DNA of 64,000 nt from Alphaproteobacteria bacterium (GCA_030430365.1 JAUIFP010000002.1:1-64000); one strand, 5' to 3'. Shown: positions 43,862 through 53,282, counted from the first letter of the stretch. Notes: generated from the sequence alone by a model not told the origin. Numbers and translations are program-made.

Positions 43862-44809
43862 ATGACTGAATTTTCGGTCGTCATTCCACTATACAACAAG
43901 GCCGAGCACATCGCCGAGACCTTGCGCAGTGCCCTGGCGCAGGAGCACAGGCCGGCGGAGATCATCGTTGTCGACGACGGTTCGACCGATGGCGGAACGG
44001 AAATCGCGGAATCCTATGACGATCCATTGGTGAAAGTCTTTCGGCGTTCGCCGCCGGGGCCGGGGGGCTATGCGGCCCGCAATCTGGGCGTCGAGAGGGC
44101 CAAAGGCGAATGGATCGCCTTTCTCGATGCAGACGATGTCTGGACACCCACGCATTTGACGGGGCTGACGCAAGCCATTCGCCGCGCAGGCGGACCGGAA
44201 ACGGTTGGCGGTGCCTTTTCCCGTTTGAGTAAGTTCTCCGAAGAGGGAGAGGAAGCCTATGCGATCGCTGAAGATCTGATCGAGCCGGGCAAGCCATTGG
44301 ATGCGAATCTCGTCATTCAGGCGTGGCTACGTACGCGGCATTGCCCCTTATGGACCGGCGCGGTGGCGTTCAGGCGGCAATTGCTGCTCGATGTAGGCGG
44401 CTTTCCGGCTGGAAAGGCCAGGCGCGGCGGTGACAAGGATCTTTGGCTCAGGGCAATGCTCCGTGAGCCCTTGGCATTCTCGCCGCAAATCAGCGCGAAG
44501 TTCCGCCAGGACGCCGTCAACAGAGTCACACACGGCACGGCCCATACGGACGTTCCCATTGTCGTGACGACGATTGCCGAGCATTTGCCTACCGGAGATG
44601 CGGAGCGTGATCGCTTGCTCCAATTGCTATCCAATCAGGAACTGGCACTTTACGCCCGCCACTCGGCAGGCCGGGGCACGCCTGTCGGCAAGGAGTTTTT
44701 CGGCTGGGTCCAGCCGGAGCAGAAGATGTTGACCGCTGCGCGGATTTTGCTTTTTATGTCGATTGCGCATGTAATGCAGCTGTGGCGGCCTAAACGGCGC
44801 CGCGCCTAG
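43862..44809 (+). CDS. Family 2 glycosyltransferase
   Basis: A 315-residue GT-A enzyme. The nucleotide-sugar site is visible: FSVVIPLYNKAEHI at the start, VVDDGSTDGG (about 36-45), and the metal-binding DADD in FLDADDVW. It marks the left end of the exopolysaccharide locus. ATG at 43862. The donor and acceptor cannot be told. No membrane segments beyond a hydrophobic stretch at the C-terminus. Confidence 0.85.
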   Translation: MTEFSVVIPLYNKAEHIAETLRSALAQEHRPAEIIVVDDGSTDGGTEIAESYDDPLVKVFRRSPPGPGGYAARNLGVERAKGEWIAFLDADDVWTPTHLTGLTQAIRRAGGPETVGGAFSRLSKFSEEGEEAYAIAEDLIEPGKPLDANLVIQAWLRTRHCPLWTGAVAFRRQLLLDVGGFPAGKARRGGDKDLWLRAMLREPLAFSPQISAKFRQDAVNRVTHGTAHTDVPIVVTTIAEHLPTGDAERDRLLQLLSNQELALYARHSAGRGTPVGKEFFGWVQPEQKMLTAARILLFMSIAHVMQLWRPKRRRA

Positions 44810-44963
44810 CGCTCATTGGCGGCAAATCCCTGATGTGCTTGCCAGGGTCCGAATGAAGCGCTCATGTTGCCTTAAGCTGAGTACGCTCAAGAAGGGCGCC
44901 TTAACTGTATCGGGAAATGGATCGTCGGCTGACTGGCCGCCTTTTTCGACTGGAGACGCCGTG

Positions 44964-45875
44964 ATGACTAGAACAGCGCCAAAGACAAGCAATGGGCACC
45001 GCAGTGTGCGCCGCAGAACTGCATTCGCAGCCACATCGGCCGTATTCGCCGCGGGTTCGCTGCTCTTCGCAAGCGGAGTAAGCGGCAAGGCCATTACCTT
45101 GCAGGGACCGGTTCCCGAACGTGAGATCGGCCCTGTCAGCCAGAGCGGTTTCTACCGTCTCATCGAATCCGCCAAGAACGCCAAGATCGGCCATTTGCGG
45201 ATTTACGACATCAAGGGCGTCGACGCGACGCGCAGCGGCATCCGGATTCGCGGGCAGGTCGATCGGGTCGAGATGCAGAATATCGATATCTCGCATTCGG
45301 CCGAGCCGAACAAACGGCCCCATTTGCCGATCGGGATTCATTTGCAGAACGGCAATGTCATTTCGATCGAGCGCGCCACGCTCAGCGGTTTCCAGATGGA
45401 TGTTGGTTCGGATGAATATGCCAATGGAGACGGGATCGCCGCAGAACGTGGTGTCAACTCATTGATACTTCGCGACGTTTCAGTCCGTGATAACAGCGAT
45501 GGAGGCTTCGACCTCAAGGCGAAGTCCACGCGAGGCGACAATCTTTTCGCCAGCGGCAATGGGCGTAATTACCGGATCTGGGATCGCACCAAATTCACAG
45601 CGGGGACCCTGGAAAGCGTTACGCCTTATGTGCGAGCGGGGAATTCGGGCAGCGCCCATTTCTGGGTCAAGGGCAATGACACTGGCCCTCCAAGCATCAC
45701 CATCGATCATTTGGTGGTACGCTCTGACAACACTGCTCCCATTTTCTGGGTTCAGGATGGCGGCGCCAATATCCGGATCGGCCGCTGCACACTCGATGTG
45801 CCCAAAGGGACCACATTCGTGAGAGGTGGCTCTAAGAACATCAATGTCAAAGCCGGGCCGGGCTGTTCCACCTGA
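44964..45875 (+). CDS. Secreted right-handed beta-helix protein
   Basis: A 303-residue protein. The N-terminal hydrophobic segment (AFAATSAVFAAGSLLFASGVSG) is a signal peptide or anchor. The body shows repeated short strands with aligned isoleucine/asparagine turns (GIRIRGQVDRVEMQNIDIS, ISIERATLSGFQMDVG, LILRDVSVRDNSDGGFDLKA), as in pectate lyase-like parallel beta-helices. Such proteins bind or cleave polysaccharides. It could modify the polymer made by this locus; no catalytic residues were identified. Confidence 0.65.
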   Translation: MTRTAPKTSNGHRSVRRRTAFAATSAVFAAGSLLFASGVSGKAITLQGPVPEREIGPVSQSGFYRLIESAKNAKIGHLRIYDIKGVDATRSGIRIRGQVDRVEMQNIDISHSAEPNKRPHLPIGIHLQNGNVISIERATLSGFQMDVGSDEYANGDGIAAERGVNSLILRDVSVRDNSDGGFDLKAKSTRGDNLFASGNGRNYRIWDRTKFTAGTLESVTPYVRAGNSGSAHFWVKGNDTGPPSITIDHLVVRSDNTAPIFWVQDGGANIRIGRCTLDVPKGTTFVRGGSKNINVKAGPGCST

Positions 45876-45880
45876 GCTGC

Positions 45881-46756
45881 TCAGGAACGCTGCGCCGATC
45901 CTCCCATGGCGAGACGGATAAGTTCACCGGAATAGGCCGCCCAGATTCTCAGCGCCAGAATTGAGACCGGCAGTTTGCGCCGCAGCTGCACGCCCGGTGC
46001 TGACCAGATCCCGCCCCATTTGCGCAGCAAGTCAACGGCCGCGCGGCGTTGAAGGCGGATAAACCCTGCTGGGCCGGCCTGCTTATGCCAATTGCCGCCG
46101 GCAACGCGCCTTCGCTTGCCAATCAGTTCATCGGCACTGGCTCTGGCTGGATGGCGCACATGCGCTTTCTCACAATAGATCACCGGATGGCCGGCCGCCG
46201 CGATTTCTTCTGCCAACGCCCAATCGCCGCCGGATTTGAGTTCTGCATCGAAAGGGCCGACTTCCCTCAGTACCGCAGCGGGACTGGCCCAATTGGCGGT
46301 CACGCACTGGTTGCGCGAAGCCAGCGTTTGCTGGCGAAAGGCGAACAGTGAATCGAAGATGGCCGCATCAGTCATGGGGCCATCGGTGAAGGTGCTGATC
46401 CGCCCTGCGATCACCCCGGCACGTGGTTCTTGCGCCAGGGCATCGACAATGCGTTCCAGCCATTCGGGATCGGGAATGCAATCGGCATCCGTGAATGCAA
46501 CGATCTCGCCGCTGGCATGGCGAAGACCTAGGTTTCGAGCGGCATAGGAGCCGGGTGCTGTCTCGGTCAGCAATGTGCAGCCTGGAAAGGAGCGGACGAT
46601 CAACACCGTGTCGTCGGTCGAACCGTTGTCGATCACCAGAACCTGCGTCAGCTCCGCCGGATAGGTTTGCGCCTCGATTGCTCGCAGGCATTTCCCAATC
46701 GTGGCTTGTCCATTCCAGACAGGTATGATCACCGAAACGCTCGGTTGTTCCGACAT
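45881..46756 (-). CDS. Family 2 glycosyltransferase
   Basis: A 291-residue GT-A transferase: VSVIIPVWNGQATIGKCL, VIDNGSTDDT, and FTDADCIPDPEWL (metal-binding DAD). PGSYAARNLGLRHA is typical of the group that elongates exopolysaccharide repeat units. The C-terminus has a weakly hydrophobic stretch that may associate with the membrane. It is divergent from the sulfotransferase gene. Confidence 0.85.
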   Translation of the reverse strand: MSEQPSVSVIIPVWNGQATIGKCLRAIEAQTYPAELTQVLVIDNGSTDDTVLIVRSFPGCTLLTETAPGSYAARNLGLRHASGEIVAFTDADCIPDPEWLERIVDALAQEPRAGVIAGRISTFTDGPMTDAAIFDSLFAFRQQTLASRNQCVTANWASPAAVLREVGPFDAELKSGGDWALAEEIAAAGHPVIYCEKAHVRHPARASADELIGKRRRVAGGNWHKQAGPAGFIRLQRRAAVDLLRKWGGIWSAPGVQLRRKLPVSILALRIWAAYSGELIRLAMGGSAQRS

Positions 46757-46911
46757 CTTGGCTCGCTAGAAGTTTGTCCGGGTTGCGAGTTCTATCAGGT
46801 TGGGATCGCAGGTCGAGCCCGATGCAACGGTTCGTCCCGCAATTGCGTCAGATCGGGATATAGTATGTTGCGCTGCAACCAAAGCATTGCGCACGTTGTT
46901 GTATAGGCGAT

Positions 46912-47820
46912 ATGCCCCGTGACGTAATGCAGAACTGCTATTTTATCTTGTCCTTGAAATCCTCTGGGTCGAGCATCGTTCAGCGCAAGCTTGCGGAGTT
47001 CCCCGGCATGCAGCCTTTGACGGCCACCATGCATAGCGAGAGCGAGACGCTGTTCTGGACCAAAGCCGCGTCCATGCTCGGCCTCCCGCAGAACCAAATG
47101 GAAAATAGCGAGGTTCCGATGTCCGCGCAGAGGGCCGAACAGTCGCTACGGTCCTTTCTGCGTCAAAACGGTCTGCCTGATGATATGCCGCTGAAGTCCG
47201 AAAGCGACTTCTTCGCCGCATTTTCCGCCCTGGTGAAGCGGTTGCCTGGCCATTTCGTGGAGAAGACGCCGCACCACCTCTACCAGCCCAGCTGCATTGC
47301 CCTGATGGAGCGCTATGCCAATCAGAGCCAATCTGCCGGAATTCACTGTCATTTCATCGGCCTTGTCCGAAATCCGATCGATACGCTGTACAGCAGCTGG
47401 CGGCGCTTCGGCGTGCGGCCGTCACGCGAAGCTAAGCACTGGCTTACGGCCTACCGCGAATTGCGCGCTCTGTCCGAACGCAGCGAGGATGTGCACATCA
47501 TACGTTACGAGGATCTGGTTTCCGGCCGGGCGGATTTGTCCCATCTGACAAGCATCGAGCCTCGAGAAAACGAAGGAGAACGATTTGTCAGCAGTTCGGT
47601 GCAAAAATGGCGCAGCGATCCGAAGTTCAGTTATCAATTGTCGGATGAGTGCCGCGAACTTGCGCTGGACTATGGCTATGACGAAGAAGAGCTCAGCAAC
47701 GACAATTGCCGTCCGTGGCCGATCACCAATGAGATTCGTGCGGGCGCATGGCAGTGCTTTTCACGGTTGCCGTTTGCCTGGCAGTCACGGGCCAAGCAAG
47801 TCGCTAAGCGGTTCCTGTAG
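46912..47820 (+). CDS. Sulfotransferase family protein
   Basis: A 302-residue protein of the PAPS-dependent sulfotransferase fold. The 5'-phosphosulfate loop is LSLKSSGSSIVQRKL (about residues 13-27), a variant of the common PRSGTT pattern; the 3'-phosphate strand-helix is FIGLVRNPIDTLYSSWRRFG; IIRYEDLV is also typical. HFVEKTPHHL resembles the catalytic region. Located among glycosyltransferase genes, it probably sulfates the polysaccharide or its lipid-linked precursor. The acceptor is unknown. Confidence 0.75.
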   Translation: MPRDVMQNCYFILSLKSSGSSIVQRKLAEFPGMQPLTATMHSESETLFWTKAASMLGLPQNQMENSEVPMSAQRAEQSLRSFLRQNGLPDDMPLKSESDFFAAFSALVKRLPGHFVEKTPHHLYQPSCIALMERYANQSQSAGIHCHFIGLVRNPIDTLYSSWRRFGVRPSREAKHWLTAYRELRALSERSEDVHIIRYEDLVSGRADLSHLTSIEPRENEGERFVSSSVQKWRSDPKFSYQLSDECRELALDYGYDEEELSNDNCRPWPITNEIRAGAWQCFSRLPFAWQSRAKQVAKRFL

Positions 47821-47945
47821 TCGGTCTTTGCCGAGATGATCATCACTTCCCGAATGCGAACTGCAGACCGGCCAATTGTGCCCAGTGCCTTGCATTGCCG
47901 CTGTGCCAGCGCGCTCGCCCTTTGCTGCGACAGACAATTCCGCTG

Positions 47946-49061
47946 ATGACATCGAGCAAGCCTATCCGGATCGCAGTGATTGGTCTGCGCGGCATCCCAG
48001 GTATCATGGGCGGTGTCGAAACGCATTGTGAGGAATTGCTTCCCCGCATCGCGGCAAAGGCGACCGACTTCGAAATCGAGATCTACGGCCGCGCGCCCTA
48101 TATGGGCAGGGAAGAGAAGGAAGTGGGCGGGGTGCGTGTCGTGCCGTTGCCCTCGTCGACCGGAAAATCGACTGAAGCTTTCGTATCAACGTTGCTCGCC
48201 GTGCTCCACGCGCGGCGCAGGCGTGCCGATCTCGTCCATATCCACGCGATCGGGCCCGGCCTCCTCGTTCCATTGGCGCGGCTTCTGGGCATGCCGGTCA
48301 TACTGACGCATCACGGCGCGGACTATAATCGTGCCAAGTGGAACGGATTTGCCAAACGCATGCTCAGGCTTGGCGAAAATATGGGCGTGCGTTTCGCAAA
48401 GCGCGTCATATGTGTGTCGCCATCCCTACGTGACAATCTGGCCCAGCGCCTCCCCAAGCGAGCGGATCGCCTGCAATTCGTCCCCAATGGCGCCGCCACG
48501 ATCCCGCAGCCGGAGAGGCCTGACGCGGAGATATTGGATGAAATGGGGCTGGTGCAGGGCAACTTTCTCTTGGCCGTGGCGCGGCTGGTGCCCGAAAAGG
48601 GGCTGGACTACCTGATCGATGCCCACAAGAACGCCCCAAATGCACCGCCATTGGTCATAGCCGGGGCGGAGCAGCATCAGGATGGGCATGCCGACCTGCT
48701 CCGGCGCAAGGCGGATGATCGCGTCATCTTCGCCGGAGCATTGCCGCGTGACCGGCTGGGCGTTCTCTACCGCAATTGCGGTCTCTTCGTGATGCCATCG
48801 TACCATGAAGGACTGCCGATTGCTGCACTGGAGGCGATGGGCAGCAAGGCGCCCATCCTTCTCAGCGATATTCAGCCCAATCTTGATCTCGGGCTGCCTC
48901 CGGGCAACTACTTCCCGGTCGGAGACGCGGCGGCGCTGGCGGAGGCCATAAACGGTCCCCTGGATCGCTTCGATACCAGTGGAACGACCGCGAACGCTCA
49001 GTTCGACTGGGACGCGATTGCCGCGCGTACTGCAGAGATTTACCGGGAAGTCGCCGGCTGA
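47946..49061 (+). CDS. Family 4 glycosyltransferase
   Basis: A 371-residue GT-B enzyme. The N-terminal IAVIGLRGIPGIMGGVETHCEEL is the donor-side glycine-rich start found in WcaI/Gum-type transferases; the C-terminal domain carries LLAVARLVPEKGLDYLIDA and the EX7E motif in PSYHEGLPIAALEAMG. No signal peptide. Likely cytoplasmic or membrane-associated sugar transfer in repeat-unit assembly. Confidence 0.87.
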   Translation: MTSSKPIRIAVIGLRGIPGIMGGVETHCEELLPRIAAKATDFEIEIYGRAPYMGREEKEVGGVRVVPLPSSTGKSTEAFVSTLLAVLHARRRRADLVHIHAIGPGLLVPLARLLGMPVILTHHGADYNRAKWNGFAKRMLRLGENMGVRFAKRVICVSPSLRDNLAQRLPKRADRLQFVPNGAATIPQPERPDAEILDEMGLVQGNFLLAVARLVPEKGLDYLIDAHKNAPNAPPLVIAGAEQHQDGHADLLRRKADDRVIFAGALPRDRLGVLYRNCGLFVMPSYHEGLPIAALEAMGSKAPILLSDIQPNLDLGLPPGNYFPVGDAAALAEAINGPLDRFDTSGTTANAQFDWDAIAARTAEIYREVAG

Positions 49062-49104
49062 GCTTCCGCAAGACGGGTGCGGCCGATGATGCGCGAATAG
49101 CCGC

Positions 49105-50316
49105 TTAGCTGTTCAATTGTTCGAATTCGGTGATCCGGTTGCGCTTGTATTCCACCGCGATGTTGGATTTGGCTGCTGCACTGACCGGGAAGCCGCCCGG
49201 AAGGTCTTTCGCGGATTTCCAGCCCATCACATGGCAATAATCGCGGTTCCCGCAAATGTCGTCCATCGCCTGCTTCTGTTCGCTACGGCTCATCTCCGCA
49301 TTCAGCAGCACGATATAGACGCCGCCGTTGGGATGGGAGGACCGCAGCTCGTAAGGGGGCAAGGGCTTCATATTCAGGCCAGCCACCATGAAGTCGGAAG
49401 GTGATGCGACAAGTTGGTTGCTTGCATCCGTGTGCGCGTCATCGCCCACGACCAGGACTTCCTCGCCGTCCTGATGGGCCAGATCGGCAAAAGAGAATTC
49501 ACCGATCGCCGGTTCGTTGCCACGATATCTTTGTGAAAAGCCGCGGCTCGTGCCCATGCCTCCCTTCCACTGGAAGAACAGGTGGGTCTGCACGGCGGCG
49601 ACCTTGTCCAGGCTTGCGCTCCAATCCGGGTGGACCCAATCGGTATGGTAATGCGTTGCTAGGCCGACTTTCGAAAAGACAGCGCCCCGCAGGGCCTCTT
49701 CCGCCACCTTTTCAGCGGCATGGACGGCTTGCATGCTGTAGCGCCGCTGCAATGAACCATCACAGGTGAAAGTGAACTGGCAGCCCGTTACGCGCTCGAT
49801 CCCCTGAGAGACAACGCCGCAAACCGTATTCGGGAATACCGGGTGGCGGACGCGGTTGAGAATGACTTGGGCAACGGCGCGCTGGCCTTCAACGTCATGA
49901 CCGGCTTCATAGAGCTGCGCCATCGCAAGACATGCACGTGCCCGTTCCCAATCGCGGTCCGAACCGCGCCAGGAAAAGGCCTTGGCCTGGTGCAATTTTC
50001 CCGAAGCGAATGGGATGGAATTGTTCAGCGCGGTCGCAGTTTGCCGAGCGGCCTGATCACGATCTGAATCAGACGACAAGGCCGCGCCGTCCGGCCCCAA
50101 ATTCGCCAGTTGGAGGGTCGCTGGAGGAACCGAAGCGTCTATCTTGCTCTCTTCGTCCCGCTGGAACGCTGCGCTGGCATCGCCAGGTGCCATTGCGAAA
50201 GCCAGCAGCGCAGAGCCAATCACTAGGATCAGCAAATAGGGCATGATGCTGATCACCGTCCACGCGGCCGAAGATGGCAAGTTCGCAAAGCGGAGGTTCT
50301 TGGGCTGACCGGTCAT
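49105..50316 (-). CDS. Membrane-anchored cell wall hydrolase (SleB/hydrolase_2 family)
   Basis: A 403-residue protein: cytoplasmic tail, one N-terminal membrane segment (ISIMPYLLILVIGSALLAFAM), then a hydrolase_2 domain around 130-240 with ACLAMAQLYEAGHDVEGQRAVAQVILNR and CQFTFTCDGSLQ, typical of SleB-like cell wall hydrolases. Sphingomonad genomes usually contain several. The start at 50316 was chosen because it directly precedes the membrane segment; 50331 is also possible. Its place here may reflect remodelling of peptidoglycan around the polysaccharide export complex. Confidence 0.8.
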   Translation of the reverse strand: MTGQPKNLRFANLPSSAAWTVISIMPYLLILVIGSALLAFAMAPGDASAAFQRDEESKIDASVPPATLQLANLGPDGAALSSDSDRDQAARQTATALNNSIPFASGKLHQAKAFSWRGSDRDWERARACLAMAQLYEAGHDVEGQRAVAQVILNRVRHPVFPNTVCGVVSQGIERVTGCQFTFTCDGSLQRRYSMQAVHAAEKVAEEALRGAVFSKVGLATHYHTDWVHPDWSASLDKVAAVQTHLFFQWKGGMGTSRGFSQRYRGNEPAIGEFSFADLAHQDGEEVLVVGDDAHTDASNQLVASPSDFMVAGLNMKPLPPYELRSSHPNGGVYIVLLNAEMSRSEQKQAMDDICGNRDYCHVMGWKSAKDLPGGFPVSAAAKSNIAVEYKRNRITEFEQLNS

Positions 50317-50613
50317 ACTGCGATGCAGCATACGGGACGCACACCGATTCGAATAGTTAATTTCTCGTTGATCGCTTGTCCCGCACCTTGTTGGAGAGGC
50401 CTTGGCGGCCAGCGCATTCCGTGTCGTAAAGTGGCCAAATTTGGGCTGCGAAGGCGCTGTCATCGAAGACCGACAAATGCTTAGCGCGGCTTTCTCTATC
50501 CAGGCGAAGAAGAAAAAACGTGTGAAACAAGGGCTTCTGGCTACGTTTGACATATGATATGCAGTAAAAAAAGAATTCACGTTGTGCCGGAGAGGTTGTT
50601 CGGAGGGGTCGCA
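50317..50613. other. Intergenic region upstream of the small membrane protein gene
   Basis: About 300 bases between the hydrolase gene (minus) and the small gene at 50614 (plus). The minus-strand frame continues through it, but the residues look like non-coding translation. It contains the promoter-like TTGACA at 50547-50552. Nothing else was recognised. Confidence 0.4.
50547..50576 (+). promoter_or_regulatory. Candidate sigma-70 promoter of small membrane protein gene
   Basis: TTGACA (50547-50552), 18 bases, then AAGAAT (50571-50576). The -35 box is perfect and the -10 box is partial. It lies 38 bases before the GTG at 50614. Confidence 0.4.
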
Positions 50614-50784
50614 GTGAAAAGAGAAGTGTTCGATGTGGGAAAGGTGCAGCCGATCGATGCGGTCGGTTTCTGTCCAGCCATCTATGAGGGCGGTATGGAG
50701 TCTTTCGTACGGGTTGTTTCCAGAATAGCCGGTATCATCGCACTGCCAGTTGCGATTATCGGGTTGATCTGGGTCCTGAGCTGA
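50614..50784 (+). CDS. Small single-span membrane protein (56 residues)
   Basis: GTG start five bases after GGAGGGG (50602-50608), a strong ribosome binding site. The protein has a polar first half and ends in one membrane segment, RIAGIIALPVAIIGLIWVLS. A -35-like box lies upstream and a hairpin with T7 lies downstream at 50859-50892, so the transcription unit appears complete. No family recognised. An internal ATG at 50695 would give a 29-residue, almost purely transmembrane peptide. Confidence 0.45.
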   Translation: MKREVFDVGKVQPIDAVGFCPAIYEGGMESFVRVVSRIAGIIALPVAIIGLIWVLS

Positions 50785-50858
50785 CCTCCATTTTCGCCAT
50801 TCCGCATTAGAGCAACGGAAGCCATTGATTCGGGGTCGCTCCGGCTCCCGGCGCCTAT

Positions 50859-50892
50859 CTGTCGTTGGAATTCGGCAGGCTGTGCTTTTTTT
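50859..50892 (+). terminator. Candidate intrinsic terminator after small membrane protein gene
   Basis: CTGTCG (50859-50864) pairs with CGGCAG (50873-50878) with one G-U pair and an eight-base loop; a run of seven T lies at 50886-50892. The gap between stem and T run is longer than ideal. Confidence 0.45.
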
Positions 50893-51278
50893 GCGAACTC
50901 CAAACCGTCCCTCGAACGCCCTCTTCGGGCGTATTTGCGCGGGCCTAAATCGTCTGCGCAGGCGATATTGAAGAGGGCTTTCTGAGCCTCCCGGCCGAAT
51001 GCGGCTTTCTAAAATTATCTATTTAATTCAGTTAGTTAATTTCCTATGAGTAACGCGTCGGCCATTGTCTTTCGATGGCTTTGTCCGCTGTTGCCCGTTC
51101 AGATAGGCAGCCTCAGCTCAAGCGGACACTGCCGAAAACCGCTCCATTCCGGCACAGAACTAAGCCTTTCGGGCTATTGGACCATCAAGGGTCTTGAGAT
51201 AATAAAAGATCGCATCCGTGCCGTATGCGATGACGTCTAACCGGCCCCAAGGCCTGCCTTATCGCGGGAAGCGTGAGC
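50893..51278. other. Non-coding leader region ahead of sugar transferase, rich in dyads
   Basis: About 385 bases with no convincing gene. Dyads seen: ACGCCC-TCTTC-GGGCGT (50916-50932); the near-palindrome at 50949-50966 centred on CTGCGCAG; and ATCGCAT (51209-51215) with ATGCGAT (51225-51231). An AT-rich segment (about 51012-51045) may hold a promoter. A 64-codon frame at 51046 lacks family or ribosome binding site support. Confidence 0.4.
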
Positions 51279-52676
51279 ATGAACAAGCGGTTCCAAGCGA
51301 ACAGAGCAACAATCGGTATCGATTCACCTTTCAACGTGACTGTTCAGTCCAAGACCGGACTGCGTCTGCGTATGTACGGTTACTTCCTGCTGATGGACGT
51401 CGCGTCCATTTTTGGCGGGTTTCTGGTGGCCAGCCTATTCATCAACTCGTCGAAGTCGTTCATCGAGGGGCTTAGCTCTGCCACGATCTTCGCTGTCATC
51501 TATCTCTTCGGTGCCTTCTCGGGGAACCTGTACAACAGGACCGCACTCGAAACACCGCGGAGAAACTTCTACAAGGCCGTAAATTATTTTCTGATCGCGA
51601 CGCTATCGACCGGATTGATCCTGGTCGTTGCGCGGCCACCATCCTTTCTCTTCGACATTCGCCACATCCTGGGGGCCGGTTTCGCCGCGATCCCGTTTGC
51701 TCTCTTCAGGCATTTCTACGCGCAGTACATCACAAGTTTGCCGATCGGTGTCGTGCTCAACACCTTGCTGATTGTGGATGACGAAGACGTGGGCTTCCAT
51801 GGGGCTGAGCATTACACCCACATGGACAAGATCGGCATTTCATTGCAGCTGGACAATCCCGGCATGCTGGAAGCGATTGGCGTGTTGATAGCAAATTTCG
51901 ATCGCGTGGTTGTATCCTGTTCTCGCGAGCGCAGACCATCCTGGACGCTGTTGCTGCGTGCGGCGAATATCCAGGGCGAGTTCGTTGAGACGACACCGCA
52001 TGCGGAAGAGGTGATCGGCGTTGCGGAATTTTGCGGCTGGCCGACGCGCGTTGTTTCCGAAGGGCCGCTCAATCTTGCTGACCGGGCCAAGAAACGAATG
52101 CTCGATCTTGCCTTGACCGTTCCGCTTCTGGTCATCCTGGCGCCGCTGCTGGCCATCACGGCGATTGCCATCAAGCTTGAATCCCGTGGGCCAGTGCTCT
52201 TCCGCCAAGACCGGCTCGGTAGAGGCAATCGCCTCTTCAAGATCCTGAAGTTTCGGAGCATGCGCGTTGAGGACAGCGACGAACGCGGTGACCGCTCGAC
52301 CAGTCGCTATGATGAGCGGATTACCCGGGTAGGTCGCTTTATTCGCAAGACCAGCATCGATGAGCTGCCGCAATTGATCAACGTGCTCTTGGGCGACATG
52401 AGTCTGGTCGGGCCGCGTCCTCACGCTTTGGGTTCAACAGCGGAAGAGAAGCTGTTCTGGCAAATCGACAAGCGGTATTGGCTGCGTCACGCCTTGAAAC
52501 CCGGAATTACCGGCCTTGCGCAGGTGCGCGGATTCAGAGGAGCGACCGAGAGCAAAACCGATCTTACGGACCGGTTGGCGGCCGACCTGGAATATCTCAA
52601 TAACTGGAACATGGTTGCGGAAATCGGGATACTCTTCCGCACTGTGGCCGTGCTGTTCCACAGGAACGCTTACTAG
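51279..52676 (+). CDS. Polyprenyl-phosphate sugar-1-phosphate transferase (exopolysaccharide initiation, GumD/WbaP type)
   Basis: A 465-residue membrane protein. Four N-terminal membrane spans and a CoA-binding-like central part precede the catalytic bacterial sugar transferase domain (about 265-465): [71 protein letters not shown] (the DELPQ and GPRP motifs are conserved), and [12 protein letters not shown]. It transfers the first sugar phosphate to undecaprenyl phosphate. ATG at 51279 follows GGGAAG. Key gene of the locus. Confidence 0.9.
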   Translation: MNKRFQANRATIGIDSPFNVTVQSKTGLRLRMYGYFLLMDVASIFGGFLVASLFINSSKSFIEGLSSATIFAVIYLFGAFSGNLYNRTALETPRRNFYKAVNYFLIATLSTGLILVVARPPSFLFDIRHILGAGFAAIPFALFRHFYAQYITSLPIGVVLNTLLIVDDEDVGFHGAEHYTHMDKIGISLQLDNPGMLEAIGVLIANFDRVVVSCSRERRPSWTLLLRAANIQGEFVETTPHAEEVIGVAEFCGWPTRVVSEGPLNLADRAKKRMLDLALTVPLLVILAPLLAITAIAIKLESRGPVLFRQDRLGRGNRLFKILKFRSMRVEDSDERGDRSTSRYDERITRVGRFIRKTSIDELPQLINVLLGDMSLVGPRPHALGSTAEEKLFWQIDKRYWLRHALKPGITGLAQVRGFRGATESKTDLTDRLAADLEYLNNWNMVAEIGILFRTVAVLFHRNAY

Positions 52677-52679
52677 TCG

Positions 52680-52721
52680 CCGGCTGCCCGAGCGTTGGGA
52701 TTGGTTTGCCGGGCAAGCCGG
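52680..52721. terminator. Hairpin between convergent sugar transferase and export lipoprotein genes
   Basis: CCGGC-t-GCCCG (52680-52690) pairs with CGGGC-aa-GCCGG (52710-52721) around a 19-base loop, filling the entire gap between the two stop codons. Both strands lack a U-tract. Confidence 0.5.
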
Positions 52722-53282
52722 TCAGAAATAGCGTTCGCCGATCCGCAATTGATCACCGGGATGGACGAGGATGTCGCTATCGATTGCAACGCGGATTTCC
52801 TTGTCGAAACCTTTTCGCCAGAGAAATGCGTATGTCTCGTTCGCCCGGTAGGAAAAACCGCCCGCGATCGCGACCGCCTGCAGCACCGTGACACTGTCCT
52901 TTATGGTGTAGCGGCCGGGATTTTCGACTTCGCCGACGATGGAAAAAGGTTCTGCGGTGCGTAGTTCGATAGTCACTTGCGGCTGAGCAAGATAACCATC
53001 GGAAAGCCGGTCGATCATCGACAGCCGCAACTGTTCGGGTGTCCGGTCTCGGGCGGGGATTCTACCAAGAAGAGGAAACGAAATGTCTCCCTGGTCATCC
53101 AACGCGTAAACGCCGTTGAGCTGTTCTTCGCCGAATACGGAAATATAGACTTCGTCGCCCGGCGCCAGCAGCTGCGCGGTCTGTACCCCCGGGAACTGTT
53201 CGTTGGTGTAGGCCGTTGGAATTGTGCACGAAGCACCCAGAAAAGCTACAGCGATCCCGGCCGCCCGAATGGAATTACGCAC
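52722..53282 (-). CDS. Polysaccharide export protein (Wza/GumB-like), copy 1
   Basis: A 186-residue export protein: signal with a lipobox-like LGASC (Cys near residue 19), then the Poly_export domain (LLAPGDEVYISVFGEEQLNG...DISFPLLGRIPA) and a SLBB-type domain (FSIVGEVENPGRYTIKDSVTVLQAVAIAGG). The GTG at 53282 follows AAGGAG by nine bases. It should form the outer-membrane/periplasmic channel ring. It is shorter than E. coli Wza, like GumB. A second copy lies at 55120. Confidence 0.85.
   Translation of the reverse strand: MRNSIRAAGIAVAFLGASCTIPTAYTNEQFPGVQTAQLLAPGDEVYISVFGEEQLNGVYALDDQGDISFPLLGRIPARDRTPEQLRLSMIDRLSDGYLAQPQVTIELRTAEPFSIVGEVENPGRYTIKDSVTVLQAVAIAGGFSYRANETYAFLWRKGFDKEIRVAIDSDILVHPGDQLRIGERYF

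Noticed and set aside
51046-51240. 64-codon frame before the sugar transferase
   Set aside because: No ribosome binding site or family; composition looks random, and it spans an inverted repeat.
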